Origin: an uncultured Sulfitobacter sp.
GTDB taxonomy: Bacteria; Pseudomonadota; Alphaproteobacteria; Rhodobacterales; Rhodobacteraceae
NCBI RefSeq assembly: GCF_947497275.1
Contig: NZ_CANMFS010000002.1
Span: forward strand, 124,001-188,000
DNA length: 64,000 bases
Direction: 5' to 3'
This document shows positions 8,952-17,243 of this stretch, piece after piece. The notes below the pieces were generated by a model that saw only the letters and a program-made list of their open reading frames with translations, was not told the DNA's origin and did not search any database. The translations under genes and the position numbers were made by a program. Each line of letters begins with the position of its first letter. The first letter of the stretch is position 1.

Positions 8952-10586
8952 ATGAAACAAAACGATACCATACTGGACTGTTGCATCGTCGGGGCCGGTC
9001 CCGCCGGGCTTCAGGCGGCGTATCTCCTGCGCAAGCAGGGGCTGGGCGTCCGCCTGCTTGAGCGCGGTGCGGGTGTCAGCGGCTTTTTCCGCAAATTTCC
9101 ACGCCATCGGAATTTCATCTCGATCAACAAGGTAAATACCGGGCTTGCGGACGCAGATGCCCGGTTGCGCTATGACTGGAACAGCCTTCTTAACGACGAG
9201 GGTCTGAGCGTCGGCGACCATACCACCCGGTATTTTCCGAAAGCGGATGTGTACGTGCGCTATCTCGAAGAGTTCGCCGAGCTTTTGGGCGATGACATTG
9301 TCCTGAACGCCGATGTGCAACGGATCTCCAAACAGGACGGGGTCTTTTGTGTCGAGGTGGCTGACGGGCACCAGTTTCATGCGCGCCATGTGGTCGTGTC
9401 CAGCGGAGTGACGCAACCGTGGCTGCCAGATGTCGAAGGCATCGAGCTGACCGAGAATTACATGGACTTCGATGCCACTTTGGAACGGTTCGACAACAAG
9501 CGGGTGTTGATTCTAGGCAAAGGCAACGCGGCCTTCGAGACCGCTCAGAAGATGATCGAACACGCCTCCGCCATCCATGTGATGAGCCCCAATCCATTGA
9601 AATTCGCCTGGAACACCCATTTTGTGGGCCATGTGCGCGCCGTGAACACGGAGTTCATCGACACCTACCAGTTGAAATCGCAGAACGCCGTAGTCGACGC
9701 CAACCCGGTACGCATCGAAAAGGACGGCGATACCTACCTCGTCCATGCGCGCATGACGGCAGCCGAAGATCACGAGATCGTGCTGCGCTACGACCATGTG
9801 ATCTGCTGCACGGGGTTCCGGTGGGATCCGACGATCATCGACGAAGACATCCGCCCGGCGGTACAGCACTTCGATAAATTCCCCGTCATGACACCGCAAT
9901 GGGAAGCACGCACCACGCCGAACCTGTGGTTCGCGGGAACGATCATGCAAAGCCGCGATTTCAAGAAAACGATGTCGGGCTTTGTGCATGGGTTTCGCCA
10001 CAACATCGCGATGCTCGCGCATTTCATCGCGCAACGTGTCAACGGGACGCCCCTGCCCTCGACAGAGATCGACACTACAGCGGCACCGCTGGTCGACACC
10101 ATCATAGACCGGATCAGCCTGTCATCGGCGATGTTCCTGCAGCCCGGGTTTCTGGGCGACGTAATCCACGTGGGCGGTGAACAGGCGGGGCGGCATTTCC
10201 GCGACCTTCCGGTACAGTGGCTGGCCGAAGCCCCTGAGATGCTGGGCGAGGACAGCCTTGTCGTGACGCTGGAGTTCGGAAATTTCGGCGCGACGCCCAC
10301 ACATGTCAAACGGGCGCACACCGCCCACGGGGGAGAGCCGGACCCGTTCATTCACCCGGTCATCCGCCATTACCGTGCCGGTGAACTGGCGGGCGAAGTG
10401 CATCTGTCGGATCATCTGGATGCCGATTGGCGCCGGACCGAGGACAAGGAGGACGGCGCGGGAACCGTCACCGCGATGACATTTGCCGATCTTGGTCAAA
10501 CCCTGCCGATCGCAGAGGTGGTACGCGACCAGATTGCTGATTTTCTGACGGCACAGAATCTTGCCGTGCGCATGGCCGCTGAATAG
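8952..10586 (+). CDS. FAD-dependent pyridine nucleotide oxidoreductase (flavoprotein monooxygenase-like)
   Basis: A 544-residue flavoprotein. The FAD-binding Rossmann motif CIVGAGPAGLQAAYLL opens the protein. A second dinucleotide-binding motif, VLILGKGNAAFETAQ, sits about 190 residues in, and a TGFRWD segment follows, as in flavin monooxygenases. The central part resembles FOXRED2-like proteins. The ATG at 8952 follows AAGGAAACGCA at good spacing, so the in-frame start at 8865 is rejected. The substrate is unknown. Upstream there is a small hairpin (GGGTG, AAAA, CACCC at 8863-8876) and a TTGACA at 8884 whose spacing to a TATACA at 8911 is too long for a normal promoter. Confidence 0.8.
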   Translation: MKQNDTILDCCIVGAGPAGLQAAYLLRKQGLGVRLLERGAGVSGFFRKFPRHRNFISINKVNTGLADADARLRYDWNSLLNDEGLSVGDHTTRYFPKADVYVRYLEEFAELLGDDIVLNADVQRISKQDGVFCVEVADGHQFHARHVVVSSGVTQPWLPDVEGIELTENYMDFDATLERFDNKRVLILGKGNAAFETAQKMIEHASAIHVMSPNPLKFAWNTHFVGHVRAVNTEFIDTYQLKSQNAVVDANPVRIEKDGDTYLVHARMTAAEDHEIVLRYDHVICCTGFRWDPTIIDEDIRPAVQHFDKFPVMTPQWEARTTPNLWFAGTIMQSRDFKKTMSGFVHGFRHNIAMLAHFIAQRVNGTPLPSTEIDTTAAPLVDTIIDRISLSSAMFLQPGFLGDVIHVGGEQAGRHFRDLPVQWLAEAPEMLGEDSLVVTLEFGNFGATPTHVKRAHTAHGGEPDPFIHPVIRHYRAGELAGEVHLSDHLDADWRRTEDKEDGAGTVTAMTFADLGQTLPIAEVVRDQIADFLTAQNLAVRMAAE

Positions 10587-10593
10587 GCAGACA

Positions 10594-10619
10594 GCCCCGC
10601 GCGACCGTCAGCGCGGGGC
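10594..10619. terminator. Bidirectional hairpin between convergent genes
   Basis: A perfect 9-bp GC-rich stem (GCCCCGCGC paired with GCGCGGGGC) with an 8-base loop lies 7 bases after the FAD oxidoreductase stop and 7 bases before the bdhA stop. A short T-containing stretch (GAGTTATTT) follows on the plus strand. It probably terminates both convergent transcripts. Confidence 0.7.
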
Positions 10620-10626
10620 GAGTTAT

Positions 10627-11412
10627 TTACAACGCGGTCCAGCCGCCATCGACGCTGACGGTGGTGCCCGTGATCTGGTCGGCAGCGGCAGAGCACAGGA
10701 ATGTCGCTGTACCACCGAGTTGTTCGACAGTGGCGAAATCTTTCGACGGCTGACGCTTCAGCATGACATCGCGGATCACGCTTTCGCGGTCCATGTCGTA
10801 TTCCTTCATCGTATCGGGGATCTGGCTTTCAACCAGCGGGGTCAGAACGTAGCCCGGACAAATCGCGTTGGCGGTGATCGGCTCCTCAGCGGTTTCCAGC
10901 GCCGTGGTTTTCGTCAGACCAACGATGCCGTGCTTGGCCGCGATATAGGCCGCTTTGTAGGGCGAAGCAGTCAGCCCATGGGCCGACGAGATATTGATCA
11001 CCCGTCCCCACCCTGCACGCCGCATCATCGGCAATGCCGCCGCGGTGGTATGAAATGCCGAGCTGAGGTTGATCGCGATGATCGCATCCCATTTCTCGAC
11101 CGGAAATTCGGGAATCGGCGCGACATGCTGGATACCTGCGTTATTGATCAGGATATCGCAGGCGCCCGCCTCTTCGATCAGCTTGCGGCATTCGGGACCT
11201 TTCGACATGTCCGCCTTGATGTAGCGCGCGGTCACGCCTGTTGCATCCGCGATCTCGGCGGCCAGCGCATGATCCGCCTCGTCGTCGGTAAACGAGTTCA
11301 GGACGATATCCGCCCCCGCCTGCGCGAGCATGCGTGCGATGCCCAGCCCAATGCCGGAATTGGATCCCGTGATGACAGCAGTCTTTCCGGTCAGATCGAT
11401 GGTATAGGCCAT
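10627..11412 (-). CDS. bdhA: 3-hydroxybutyrate dehydrogenase
   Basis: An NAD-dependent short-chain dehydrogenase that interconverts (R)-3-hydroxybutyrate and acetoacetate in polyhydroxybutyrate and ketone-body metabolism. The 261-residue protein has the cofactor motif TGSNSGIG (15-22), NNAG (90-93), the catalytic serine in NISSAHG (about 142-143) and the Tyr-Lys pair Y156 and K160 in SPYKAAYIAAK. The segment NAICPGYVLTPLVESQIPDT is characteristic of bacterial BDH. The start ATG has a GGAGAC-like site upstream. The gene ends at a shared terminator. Confidence 0.92.
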   Translation of the reverse strand: MAYTIDLTGKTAVITGSNSGIGLGIARMLAQAGADIVLNSFTDDEADHALAAEIADATGVTARYIKADMSKGPECRKLIEEAGACDILINNAGIQHVAPIPEFPVEKWDAIIAINLSSAFHTTAAALPMMRRAGWGRVINISSAHGLTASPYKAAYIAAKHGIVGLTKTTALETAEEPITANAICPGYVLTPLVESQIPDTMKEYDMDRESVIRDVMLKRQPSKDFATVEQLGGTATFLCSAAADQITGTTVSVDGGWTAL

Positions 11413-11526
11413 GGCGGTGTCTCCTGGTTATGGGTATTGCGCTGGCATATCATGCCGCGCTGCAGCTTGAATGGAAATGCACAAACCCGCCGGGACGTTC
11501 CGGGAACCGGCACGAATATGCCAAAC

Positions 11527-11553
11527 AAAAAAAACGCCCGCGCAAGGCGGGCG
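11527..11553 (-). terminator. Strong rho-independent terminator on the minus strand
   Basis: The stem CGCCCGC/GCGGGCG (11535-11541 and 11547-11553) with a 5-base loop is followed, in minus-strand direction, by eight uninterrupted T residues (11527-11534 read as A on the plus strand). No protein-coding gene on the minus strand ends here; the nearest minus gene, bdhA, starts further downstream. It therefore most likely ends a short non-coding transcript. Confidence 0.8.
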
Positions 11554-11602
11554 TCAAGTTATTGAGGCAGGTTTCATACAGGCAAGAAACCTATCGAGCA
11601 GT
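11527..11602 (-). ncRNA. Candidate small RNA (about 76 nt)
   Basis: A promoter-like pair and a strong terminator on the minus strand delimit a transcript of about 76 bases with no open frame. Its 5' half can form a hairpin with stem GGTTTC/GAAACC and a 10-base loop TTGCCTGTAT. A single-stranded linker rich in C, T and A follows, then the terminator stem and U8 tail. This layout is typical of Hfq-dependent small RNAs, and hfq is also encoded in this window. It lies divergent to the solute-binding protein gene and upstream of bdhA. The start is estimated from the -10 box. No known family was recognised. Confidence 0.5.
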
Positions 11603-11608
11603 GACACC

Positions 11609-11637
11609 TTTATACGGAATTCATGCCTTGAATCCAA
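11609..11637 (-). promoter_or_regulatory. Candidate sigma-70 promoter for the small RNA
   Basis: Read on the minus strand, TTGGAT (11632-11637) and TATAAA (11609-11614) are separated by exactly 17 bases. The -10 box matches the consensus at 5 of 6 positions and the -35 box at 3 of 6. The spacing places transcription start near 11602, directly upstream of the hairpin and terminator. The rest of the 304-base gap between bdhA and the next gene shows nothing else recognisable. Confidence 0.5.
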
Positions 11638-11716
11638 GCATAAAGTTTGCGCGTGCCGCTTGAGGGGGATAAGCATTTGGGTAATAAAATAAGGGCAGAG
11701 CAGGATTGTTTCTAAA

Positions 11717-13537
11717 ATGACTTGGGATTTTTTCCAGATCGCGCGGGGCTTTGCGGCCGTTTCTTCAGTGATTCTCTCGGGTTTTTCGGCTCTCGCCGAG
11801 CCTGCGCACGGTATTTCGATGTACGGGACGCCCGCGCTCGCGCCCGATTTCGCACATTTGCCCTACGCGAATCCCGACGCGCCGCACGGTGGCAACATCG
11901 TTTTAGGCAATACGGGCGGATTCGACAGCCTCAATCCCTTCATCCGCAAAGGCACGTCCCCCTGGCAATTGGCGTTTTTCACGCACGAGACGTTGATGGG
12001 ACGCTCTTGGGACGAGCCTTTCTCGCTTTATGGGTTGCTGGCCGAATCGGTCGAAACGGATGACAGCCGGTCGTGGGTCGAATTTACCCTGCGCGACGAC
12101 ACCGCCTTTTCCGATGGCAGCCCCCTTACAATCGAGGACGTGATTTTTTCGTACCAGTTGCTGGGCGAACAGGGACACCCCAAGTATCACACACTGATGA
12201 GCCAGATCGAAACCATCGAACGGACCGGCCCGCGCAAGGTGAAATTCACCTTCAATACATCGAACCGCGAGTTGGCTCTGCTTGTCGGTATGCGTCCAAT
12301 CCTCAGCAAGGCACAATGGGAAAACCGCGATTTCGCCGATGCGCCGATACACGACGTTCCACTGGGCTCCGGCCCCTACCGGATCACCGATTACGAGGCG
12401 GGTCGTTATGTAACGCTGGAGCGGAACCGCGACTATTGGGGCGCGGATATACCGATCCGGCAAGGCACGAACAATTACGACACGATCAAGCTCGATTTCT
12501 ACGGGGATGCAAACGTGCTTTTCGAGGCATTCAAAGCGGGTGAGATTTCCGCCATTCGCGAATTCAACGCCGAAAGCTGGGACAGCCAATACAATTTTCC
12601 CGCGATCGCGCGTGGCGACATCGTAAAATCGGTCATCCCACACAAGAAGCCTTCGGGCATGACGGGTTTCGTAATGAACACCCGGCGCGCGCCTTTCGAC
12701 GATTGGCGGGTGCGCGACGCGCTGATCCAGGCGTTCAATTTCGAATACATCAACGACACGCTCACAGGGGGCGCGCAGCCACGCATCACCTCGTATTTCT
12801 CCAACTCGGTACTCGGCATGGTCGACGGCCCTGCGTCGGGTCGGGTGGCAGAGTTGCTGTTGCCTTATCAGGACACACTGCCGGCCGGCACCATCGAAGG
12901 CTACAGCCTGCCGGTCTCGGATGGCTCTGCGCGCAACCGCGCCGGAATCCGGGCAGCGACAGCACAGCTTGAGGCGGCGGGTTACAACGTGACCGATGGC
13001 CTGCTACGCCGGAGCGATGGCACCCCGCTGGGATTCAGCATCCTGTTGGCGAAGGGCAGCCGCGAAAACATCGCCATCGCCGAGCTCTACGTCCAGGCGC
13101 TCGAGCGGTTGGGGATCACCGCCACTGTCGAAACGGTCGACGACGCCCAGTTTTTTGCCCGCACCAACGACTTCGATTTCGACATGACGATATTCAGACG
13201 CGCGCTGTCCCTCAGCCCCGGTAATGAACAGCGATTCTATTGGGGCGCCGACGCGGCGGACCAGCCCGGTTCACGCAACCTGATGGGTGCGCGCAACCCG
13301 GCCATAGATGCGATGATCGACGCGATGCTCGACGCGCGCGACAGCACCGATTTCATCGCCGCCACCCGCGCGCTCGACAGAGTGTTGACAGCGGGACGCT
13401 TCGTCATCCCGTTCTGGTCCTATACCGAAGGGCGTATCGCGCATGTGCGGCAGATGAAGTACCCCAAGACACTACCGATTTACGGCGACGGGTCGGAGTG
13501 GATGCCGGAAGTCTGGTGGTGGGACGAAAGTCCCTGA
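11717..13537 (+). CDS. Extracellular solute-binding protein family 5 (YejA-like peptide binding)
   Basis: A periplasmic substrate-binding protein of 606 residues, the size class of YejA-type oligopeptide receptors. A signal peptide (MTWDFFQIARGFAAVSSVIL, cleavage near ALA-EP) is followed by HGISMYGTPALAPDFAHLPY and the family landmarks GGNIVLGNTGGFDSLNPF and VWWWDE at the C-terminus. Such proteins normally deliver peptides to a YejBEF ABC transporter. No permease or ATPase genes follow; the next gene is on the opposite strand. It therefore either serves a transporter elsewhere or has a separate sensing role. Confidence 0.88.
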   Translation: MTWDFFQIARGFAAVSSVILSGFSALAEPAHGISMYGTPALAPDFAHLPYANPDAPHGGNIVLGNTGGFDSLNPFIRKGTSPWQLAFFTHETLMGRSWDEPFSLYGLLAESVETDDSRSWVEFTLRDDTAFSDGSPLTIEDVIFSYQLLGEQGHPKYHTLMSQIETIERTGPRKVKFTFNTSNRELALLVGMRPILSKAQWENRDFADAPIHDVPLGSGPYRITDYEAGRYVTLERNRDYWGADIPIRQGTNNYDTIKLDFYGDANVLFEAFKAGEISAIREFNAESWDSQYNFPAIARGDIVKSVIPHKKPSGMTGFVMNTRRAPFDDWRVRDALIQAFNFEYINDTLTGGAQPRITSYFSNSVLGMVDGPASGRVAELLLPYQDTLPAGTIEGYSLPVSDGSARNRAGIRAATAQLEAAGYNVTDGLLRRSDGTPLGFSILLAKGSRENIAIAELYVQALERLGITATVETVDDAQFFARTNDFDFDMTIFRRALSLSPGNEQRFYWGADAADQPGSRNLMGARNPAIDAMIDAMLDARDSTDFIAATRALDRVLTAGRFVIPFWSYTEGRIAHVRQMKYPKTLPIYGDGSEWMPEVWWWDESP

Positions 13538-13559
13538 TCCCGCACGCGGCGTTCGCGTT

Positions 13560-14183
13560 TCAGACCAGTGACGTCACCCAGAGAATGGTCGCATCGTCGG
13601 AACTGACCGAAATCACATTGTGCCCCATCGCTGCGTCGTAATACGCGCTGTCGCCGCGCCGCATCTCGATCGGCTCGTAGAACTCGGTGAAAAGCTGGAT
13701 CACACCTGTCAGCACGAAAAGAAATTCCTCCCCGTCGTGGCGCACCCAACCATCGAATTCTTCCATGCTGCGCGCCCGCACGCGCGCGCGGTACGGCAGC
13801 ATGTTCTTCTTGCGCAGGCTGTCTGCCAACAATTCGTGTTCGTAGGTTGTCGTCGCCTGCGCGGTGCCCTCGCCGGATCTGGTCACCGCCATGCGCCCGT
13901 TGATCTGGCCCGCTGCCGGTGGCGTGAACAGCTGCGGTACCGATATCTCAAGGCCGACCGCCAGCTTTTTGAGCGCGTCATAGGTCGGTGACATTTGCGC
14001 ATTCTCGATCTTGGACAAGGTAGATCGGGCCAACCCCGCCTGTGTCGCCGCCTGCTCCAGCGTCCAACCGCGCGCCTTGCGCAGTTCGCGCACCCGGGCG
14101 CCCAGATCCACGGGCGGCACGGTCTGCGCGGCACCGTCTTCGCGGGCGATCTGGATCATGGATTTGGCAGCATCTGATGTCAT
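13560..14183 (-). CDS. XRE-family regulator with C-terminal cupin domain
   Basis: A transcriptional regulator of about 207 residues. The N-terminal helix-turn-helix domain contains RVRELRKARGWTLEQAATQA and GLARSTLSKIENAQMSPTYD (roughly residues 30-75). The C-terminal half is a small-molecule binding cupin with EFDGWVRHDGEEFLFVLTGV and RRGDSAYYDAAMGHNV. The ATG at 14183 (MTSDAAKSMIQ) gives a normal N-terminus; an upstream in-frame start at 14219 is less likely. It is divergent from the acyl-CoA synthetase gene with 66 bases between starts, so that gene pair is a plausible regulatory target. The ligand is unknown. Confidence 0.9.
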   Translation of the reverse strand: MTSDAAKSMIQIAREDGAAQTVPPVDLGARVRELRKARGWTLEQAATQAGLARSTLSKIENAQMSPTYDALKKLAVGLEISVPQLFTPPAAGQINGRMAVTRSGEGTAQATTTYEHELLADSLRKKNMLPYRARVRARSMEEFDGWVRHDGEEFLFVLTGVIQLFTEFYEPIEMRRGDSAYYDAAMGHNVISVSSDDATILWVTSLV

Positions 14184-14249
14184 GCAAATCTCTATACGGT
14201 CAAGCCATGCGCCTTGCAACGCCGCACGCGGCGCGGTAGCGATCGTGCC

Positions 14250-15764
14250 ATGCTATCTGTATTCGATCTCGGCGCAGCGCGCCCTTGCCCCGCTCCCTTC
14301 AACATGGCCGCCCATGTCCTGTCGCGTGGCCTGGAAACACCCGACAAGATTGCCCTGCGTATCCTCGGCCCCGAAAGCAGCGAGGACTGGCGTCACAGCG
14401 AAATCCTCCAGGCCGTTCTTGGCACTGCGACGGGTCTGTTGGCGGGCGGCTGCGTCCCCGGCGACCGCGTGCTCATGCGTCTGGGCAACACGGTCGATTT
14501 TCCGCTGGCCTATCTCGGTGCGCTTGCCGCTGGTCTGGTGCCGGTACCGACGTCCACGGCGCTGACGGTTGGCGAAGTCGCGCCGATGATCGAAACGCTG
14601 AACCCGGCCCTGATCCTGCGCGATGCACAGGTCGCCTGTCCCGATCATCCGCGCACAGTATTGCTGGAGGATCTGCGCGCGATGCGCAGCCTGCCGCCCG
14701 CAGAGTTCCATATGGGCGATCCCGAGCGTCCGGGGTATATCATCTATACCTCCGGTACATCCGGCACGCCGCGCGCCGTGGTGCATGCGCATCGCGCCAT
14801 CTGGGCGCGACAGATGATGTTCGATGGCTGGTACGGTCTGGGCGCGCAGGACCGGGTGTTGCACGCGGGTGCATTCAACTGGACCTACACGCTCGGCACC
14901 GGCCTGATGGACCCGTGGACAGCGGGTGCGACGGCACTGATTGCGCAGCAAGGCACGCAAGCCGCCGATCTGCCGACGCTGCTCGCGCGCTCCGAAGCGA
15001 CGATTTTTGCCGCCGCTCCGGGCGTGTACAGACAGATGCTGCAAAAATCGACCTTGCGCGACCTGCCCGCCTTGCGTCATGGCCTGAGCGCCGGCGAGAA
15101 GCTGCCCGCCGCAACCCGCAAGCATTGGGAAGAAACCACAGGGACGCCGATTTTTGAGGCGTACGGCATGTCTGAGTGTTCCACCTTTATCTCCGCAAGT
15201 CCTGCGCATCCGTGCGACGGTCACGCGCTTGGCCGCCCGCAGGACGGGCGCCGGATCGCCATCGTCGGGCCGGATGGTCCGGTGCCACTGGATACCGAAG
15301 GCACCATCGCGGTGCACCGCAGCGACCCCGGCCTGATGCTCGAATACCTCGGCGCGCCTGAGGAAACCGGCGCACGCTTTCAGGGAGACTGGTTCTTGAC
15401 CGGCGACCAGGGTGTGATGGATGCAGAGGGACAAGTCAGCTATCTGGGTCGGGCCGACGACATGATGAACGCAGGCGGCTTTCGCGTCTCTCCGATCGAG
15501 GTAGAACAGTGCCTGTCCCGCCTGCCCGGTATCACAGCCGTGGGCGTGGCCGAGGTCGAGATAAAGCCGGACGTAACCGTGATTGCGGCCTTCTATACCG
15601 GCCCCGCCCCACTGGACGAGGCGCGCTTGCGCGGATATGCCGAGGGCGCGCTCGCGCGGTACAAGCAGCCGCGCACATACATCCATCTGGCCGAGCTTCC
15701 CATGGGGGCCAACGGCAAAATCCTGCGCCGATCCCTGCGCCAGACCTTCGAGGCCGATCTATGA
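14250..15764 (+). CDS. AMP-dependent acyl-CoA synthetase
   Basis: A member of the ANL adenylating superfamily, about 504 residues, predicted to activate a carboxylic acid with ATP and then form its CoA thioester. The phosphate-binding loop YTSGTSGTPRAVVHAH, the adenine-site EAYGMSE, the GDWFLTGDQG aspartate and the hinge GRADDMMNAGGFRVSP are present. The C-terminal catalytic lysine sits in MGANGKILRR. Overall it resembles benzoate-CoA ligase-like members, but the acid cannot be told. The ATG at 14250 is preferred; an in-frame start at 14214 is possible. It overlaps the following DsbA-like gene by ATGA and is divergent from the XRE-cupin regulator. Confidence 0.88.
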   Translation: MLSVFDLGAARPCPAPFNMAAHVLSRGLETPDKIALRILGPESSEDWRHSEILQAVLGTATGLLAGGCVPGDRVLMRLGNTVDFPLAYLGALAAGLVPVPTSTALTVGEVAPMIETLNPALILRDAQVACPDHPRTVLLEDLRAMRSLPPAEFHMGDPERPGYIIYTSGTSGTPRAVVHAHRAIWARQMMFDGWYGLGAQDRVLHAGAFNWTYTLGTGLMDPWTAGATALIAQQGTQAADLPTLLARSEATIFAAAPGVYRQMLQKSTLRDLPALRHGLSAGEKLPAATRKHWEETTGTPIFEAYGMSECSTFISASPAHPCDGHALGRPQDGRRIAIVGPDGPVPLDTEGTIAVHRSDPGLMLEYLGAPEETGARFQGDWFLTGDQGVMDAEGQVSYLGRADDMMNAGGFRVSPIEVEQCLSRLPGITAVGVAEVEIKPDVTVIAAFYTGPAPLDEARLRGYAEGALARYKQPRTYIHLAELPMGANGKILRRSLRQTFEADL

Positions 15765-16399
15765 CCGAAACCGTAAAACTCGATATCATGTCCGATCCGA
15801 TTTGCCCGTGGTGCTATATCGGCAAGGCGCATCTTGATCGGGCGCTGGCCCAACACCCTGACCATCCGTTCTTGATCGAATGGCATCCGTTTCAGCTCAA
15901 CCCCGACATGCCAAAGGCCGGGATGGACAGGCGCGCCTACCTCGAAGCGAAATTCGGCGGCAAGGAAGGCGCAGTCAAAGCCTACGCGCCCGTGGTCGAG
16001 CACGCGGAAAAAGCCGGTTTGAACATCAATTTCGAAGCGATGAAGCGCACGCCCAATACGATGGACGCGCACCGTCTGATCCATTGGGCCGGCATCGAGG
16101 GACGGCAGACCGCCGCTGTCTCTGCGCTATTCAAGGCGCATTTCGTGGATGCCCGCGACATCGGTAGCGCCGAGGTTCTGGCCGATATCGCCGACGGCAT
16201 CGAAATGAATGCTTCTGTGGTGGGGCGTCTGCTTGAGACGGACGCCGATCTGGACGACATAAGCGAACGCGATGCGCACAGCCGGTCGATGGGCATATCA
16301 TCGGTCCCGACCTTTATCGTCGGCGGGCGTCATGCGGTACCGGGTGCACAGCCGCCCGAGCTTTGGGCGCAGGTCATCGCGGAGATGGCGCAGGAATAA
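15761..16399 (+). CDS. DsbA family oxidoreductase (FrnE-like)
   Basis: A cytoplasmic thioredoxin-fold protein of 212 residues in the FrnE/2-hydroxychromene isomerase branch of the DsbA family. The redox motif CPWC is at residues 15-18 in MSDPICPWCYIGKAHLDRAL, and the cis-proline loop appears as GISSVPTFIVGGRHAVPGAQ near the C-terminus. There is no signal peptide, unlike periplasmic DsbA. Its ATG overlaps the stop of the acyl-CoA synthetase by ATGA, so the two are coupled, though a shared pathway is not evident. A protein disulfide or glutathione-dependent isomerase role is likely. Confidence 0.9.
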   Translation: MTETVKLDIMSDPICPWCYIGKAHLDRALAQHPDHPFLIEWHPFQLNPDMPKAGMDRRAYLEAKFGGKEGAVKAYAPVVEHAEKAGLNINFEAMKRTPNTMDAHRLIHWAGIEGRQTAAVSALFKAHFVDARDIGSAEVLADIADGIEMNASVVGRLLETDADLDDISERDAHSRSMGISSVPTFIVGGRHAVPGAQPPELWAQVIAEMAQE

Positions 16400-16707
16400 C
16401 GACCTGTTGTTGCAGTTTCGCCGCATTATATTCACATCGGCGCATTTCAGGCTTTGCGGATCGGCCAAGCTGGCATAGGATTCCTCTCAAGGGGCAAAAA
16501 GCCTCGGCAAAAAAACGATACCTATTGAGCGGGTGTACAGGCAGTGAACGGTGTTTTGCGCGCGGCAGGCGCGTTTCATTCACATTTTTGCGAAATGCAG
16601 GCGCTACGTGGTTGCACGGGTGCGCTGACTTCGCGGGTTTACCGCATTTCGTGCGTTGATGCGCCCCGGCCGCGACAGGCATCGTTTGACAACGAAAGGT
16701 GTGTCTG
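16400..16707. other. Intergenic region, nothing recognised
   Basis: A 308-base gap between the DsbA-like gene and the cytidylyltransferase-like gene. No convincing open frame, tRNA, terminator or repeat was seen. A GAAAGG ribosome site at 16694-16699 belongs to the downstream gene. Confidence 0.6.
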
Positions 16708-17139
16708 ATGCTTACTCCTATGCCCGCACGCGTGGTACTGACCTATGGTGCGTTCGATCTGTTCCATCAGGGCCATGTGCGATTGTTGCACCGGCTGTCG
16801 ACGATGGGCACGGAGCTGATCGTCGGTTGCTCGACCGATGCCTATAACGCGGAAATGGGCGTACCCTCTGTCATGCCCTACGCGCAGCGTCGCCTGTTGC
16901 TGGAAAGCTGTCGCTTTGTCGACCGCGTGATCGCAGAGCAGGACCATGACCAGAAATACACCGATATCGTCAATTACAACGTTTCGGTCTTTGCGATGGG
17001 CGATGACTGGACCGGGCAATTCGATCATCTCGAAGATGTCGCCCAGGTCGTCTATATTCCACGGGGGCGGATCATCGGCGCGCGCGAACCGCTTAATCGC
17101 GTGCCGCAGCAGATGCAGCGGCTTGCGGTAGGGTTTTGA
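16708..17139 (+). CDS. TagD-like cytidylyltransferase lacking the RTEGISTT signature
   Basis: A 143-residue nucleotidyltransferase closely resembling glycerol-3-phosphate cytidylyltransferase, which makes CDP-glycerol from CTP. The nucleotide-binding motif FHQGH (HxGH at residues 20-23) within TYGAFDLFHQGHVRLLHRL is intact. So are the QRRLLLESCRFVD helix and the MGDDWTGQFD segment (97-106). After YIPR, however, the expected RTEGISTT catalytic signature is replaced by GRIIGAREPLNRVPQ (120-134). Substrate or activity may therefore differ, or the enzyme may be inactive. The ATG at 16708 is chosen for its GAAAGG at 8-base spacing. No teichoic-acid-like or polysaccharide genes are adjacent. Confidence 0.8.
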   Translation: MLTPMPARVVLTYGAFDLFHQGHVRLLHRLSTMGTELIVGCSTDAYNAEMGVPSVMPYAQRRLLLESCRFVDRVIAEQDHDQKYTDIVNYNVSVFAMGDDWTGQFDHLEDVAQVVYIPRGRIIGAREPLNRVPQQMQRLAVGF

Positions 17140-17243
17140 TCCGTCAATGAAATTGACCTTTGATATTGTCGCGGCTCGGAGGGCGGAGTAACACATTCAA
17201 GTTCGGTATGATCACCGGCCTTCCCGCCTGAATCGGAGATTTT

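Noticed and set aside
14214-14249. Twelve-residue N-terminal extension of the acyl-CoA synthetase from an ATG at 14214
   Set aside because: The extension is Arg-rich with no family similarity, lies in the divergent promoter region and lacks a ribosome site; the ATG at 14250 fits better.
17143-17157. GTCAAT-GAA-ATTGAC hairpin after the TagD-like gene as a terminator
   Set aside because: The stem is only 6 bp and AT-rich with no real U-tract, so it is too weak to call.
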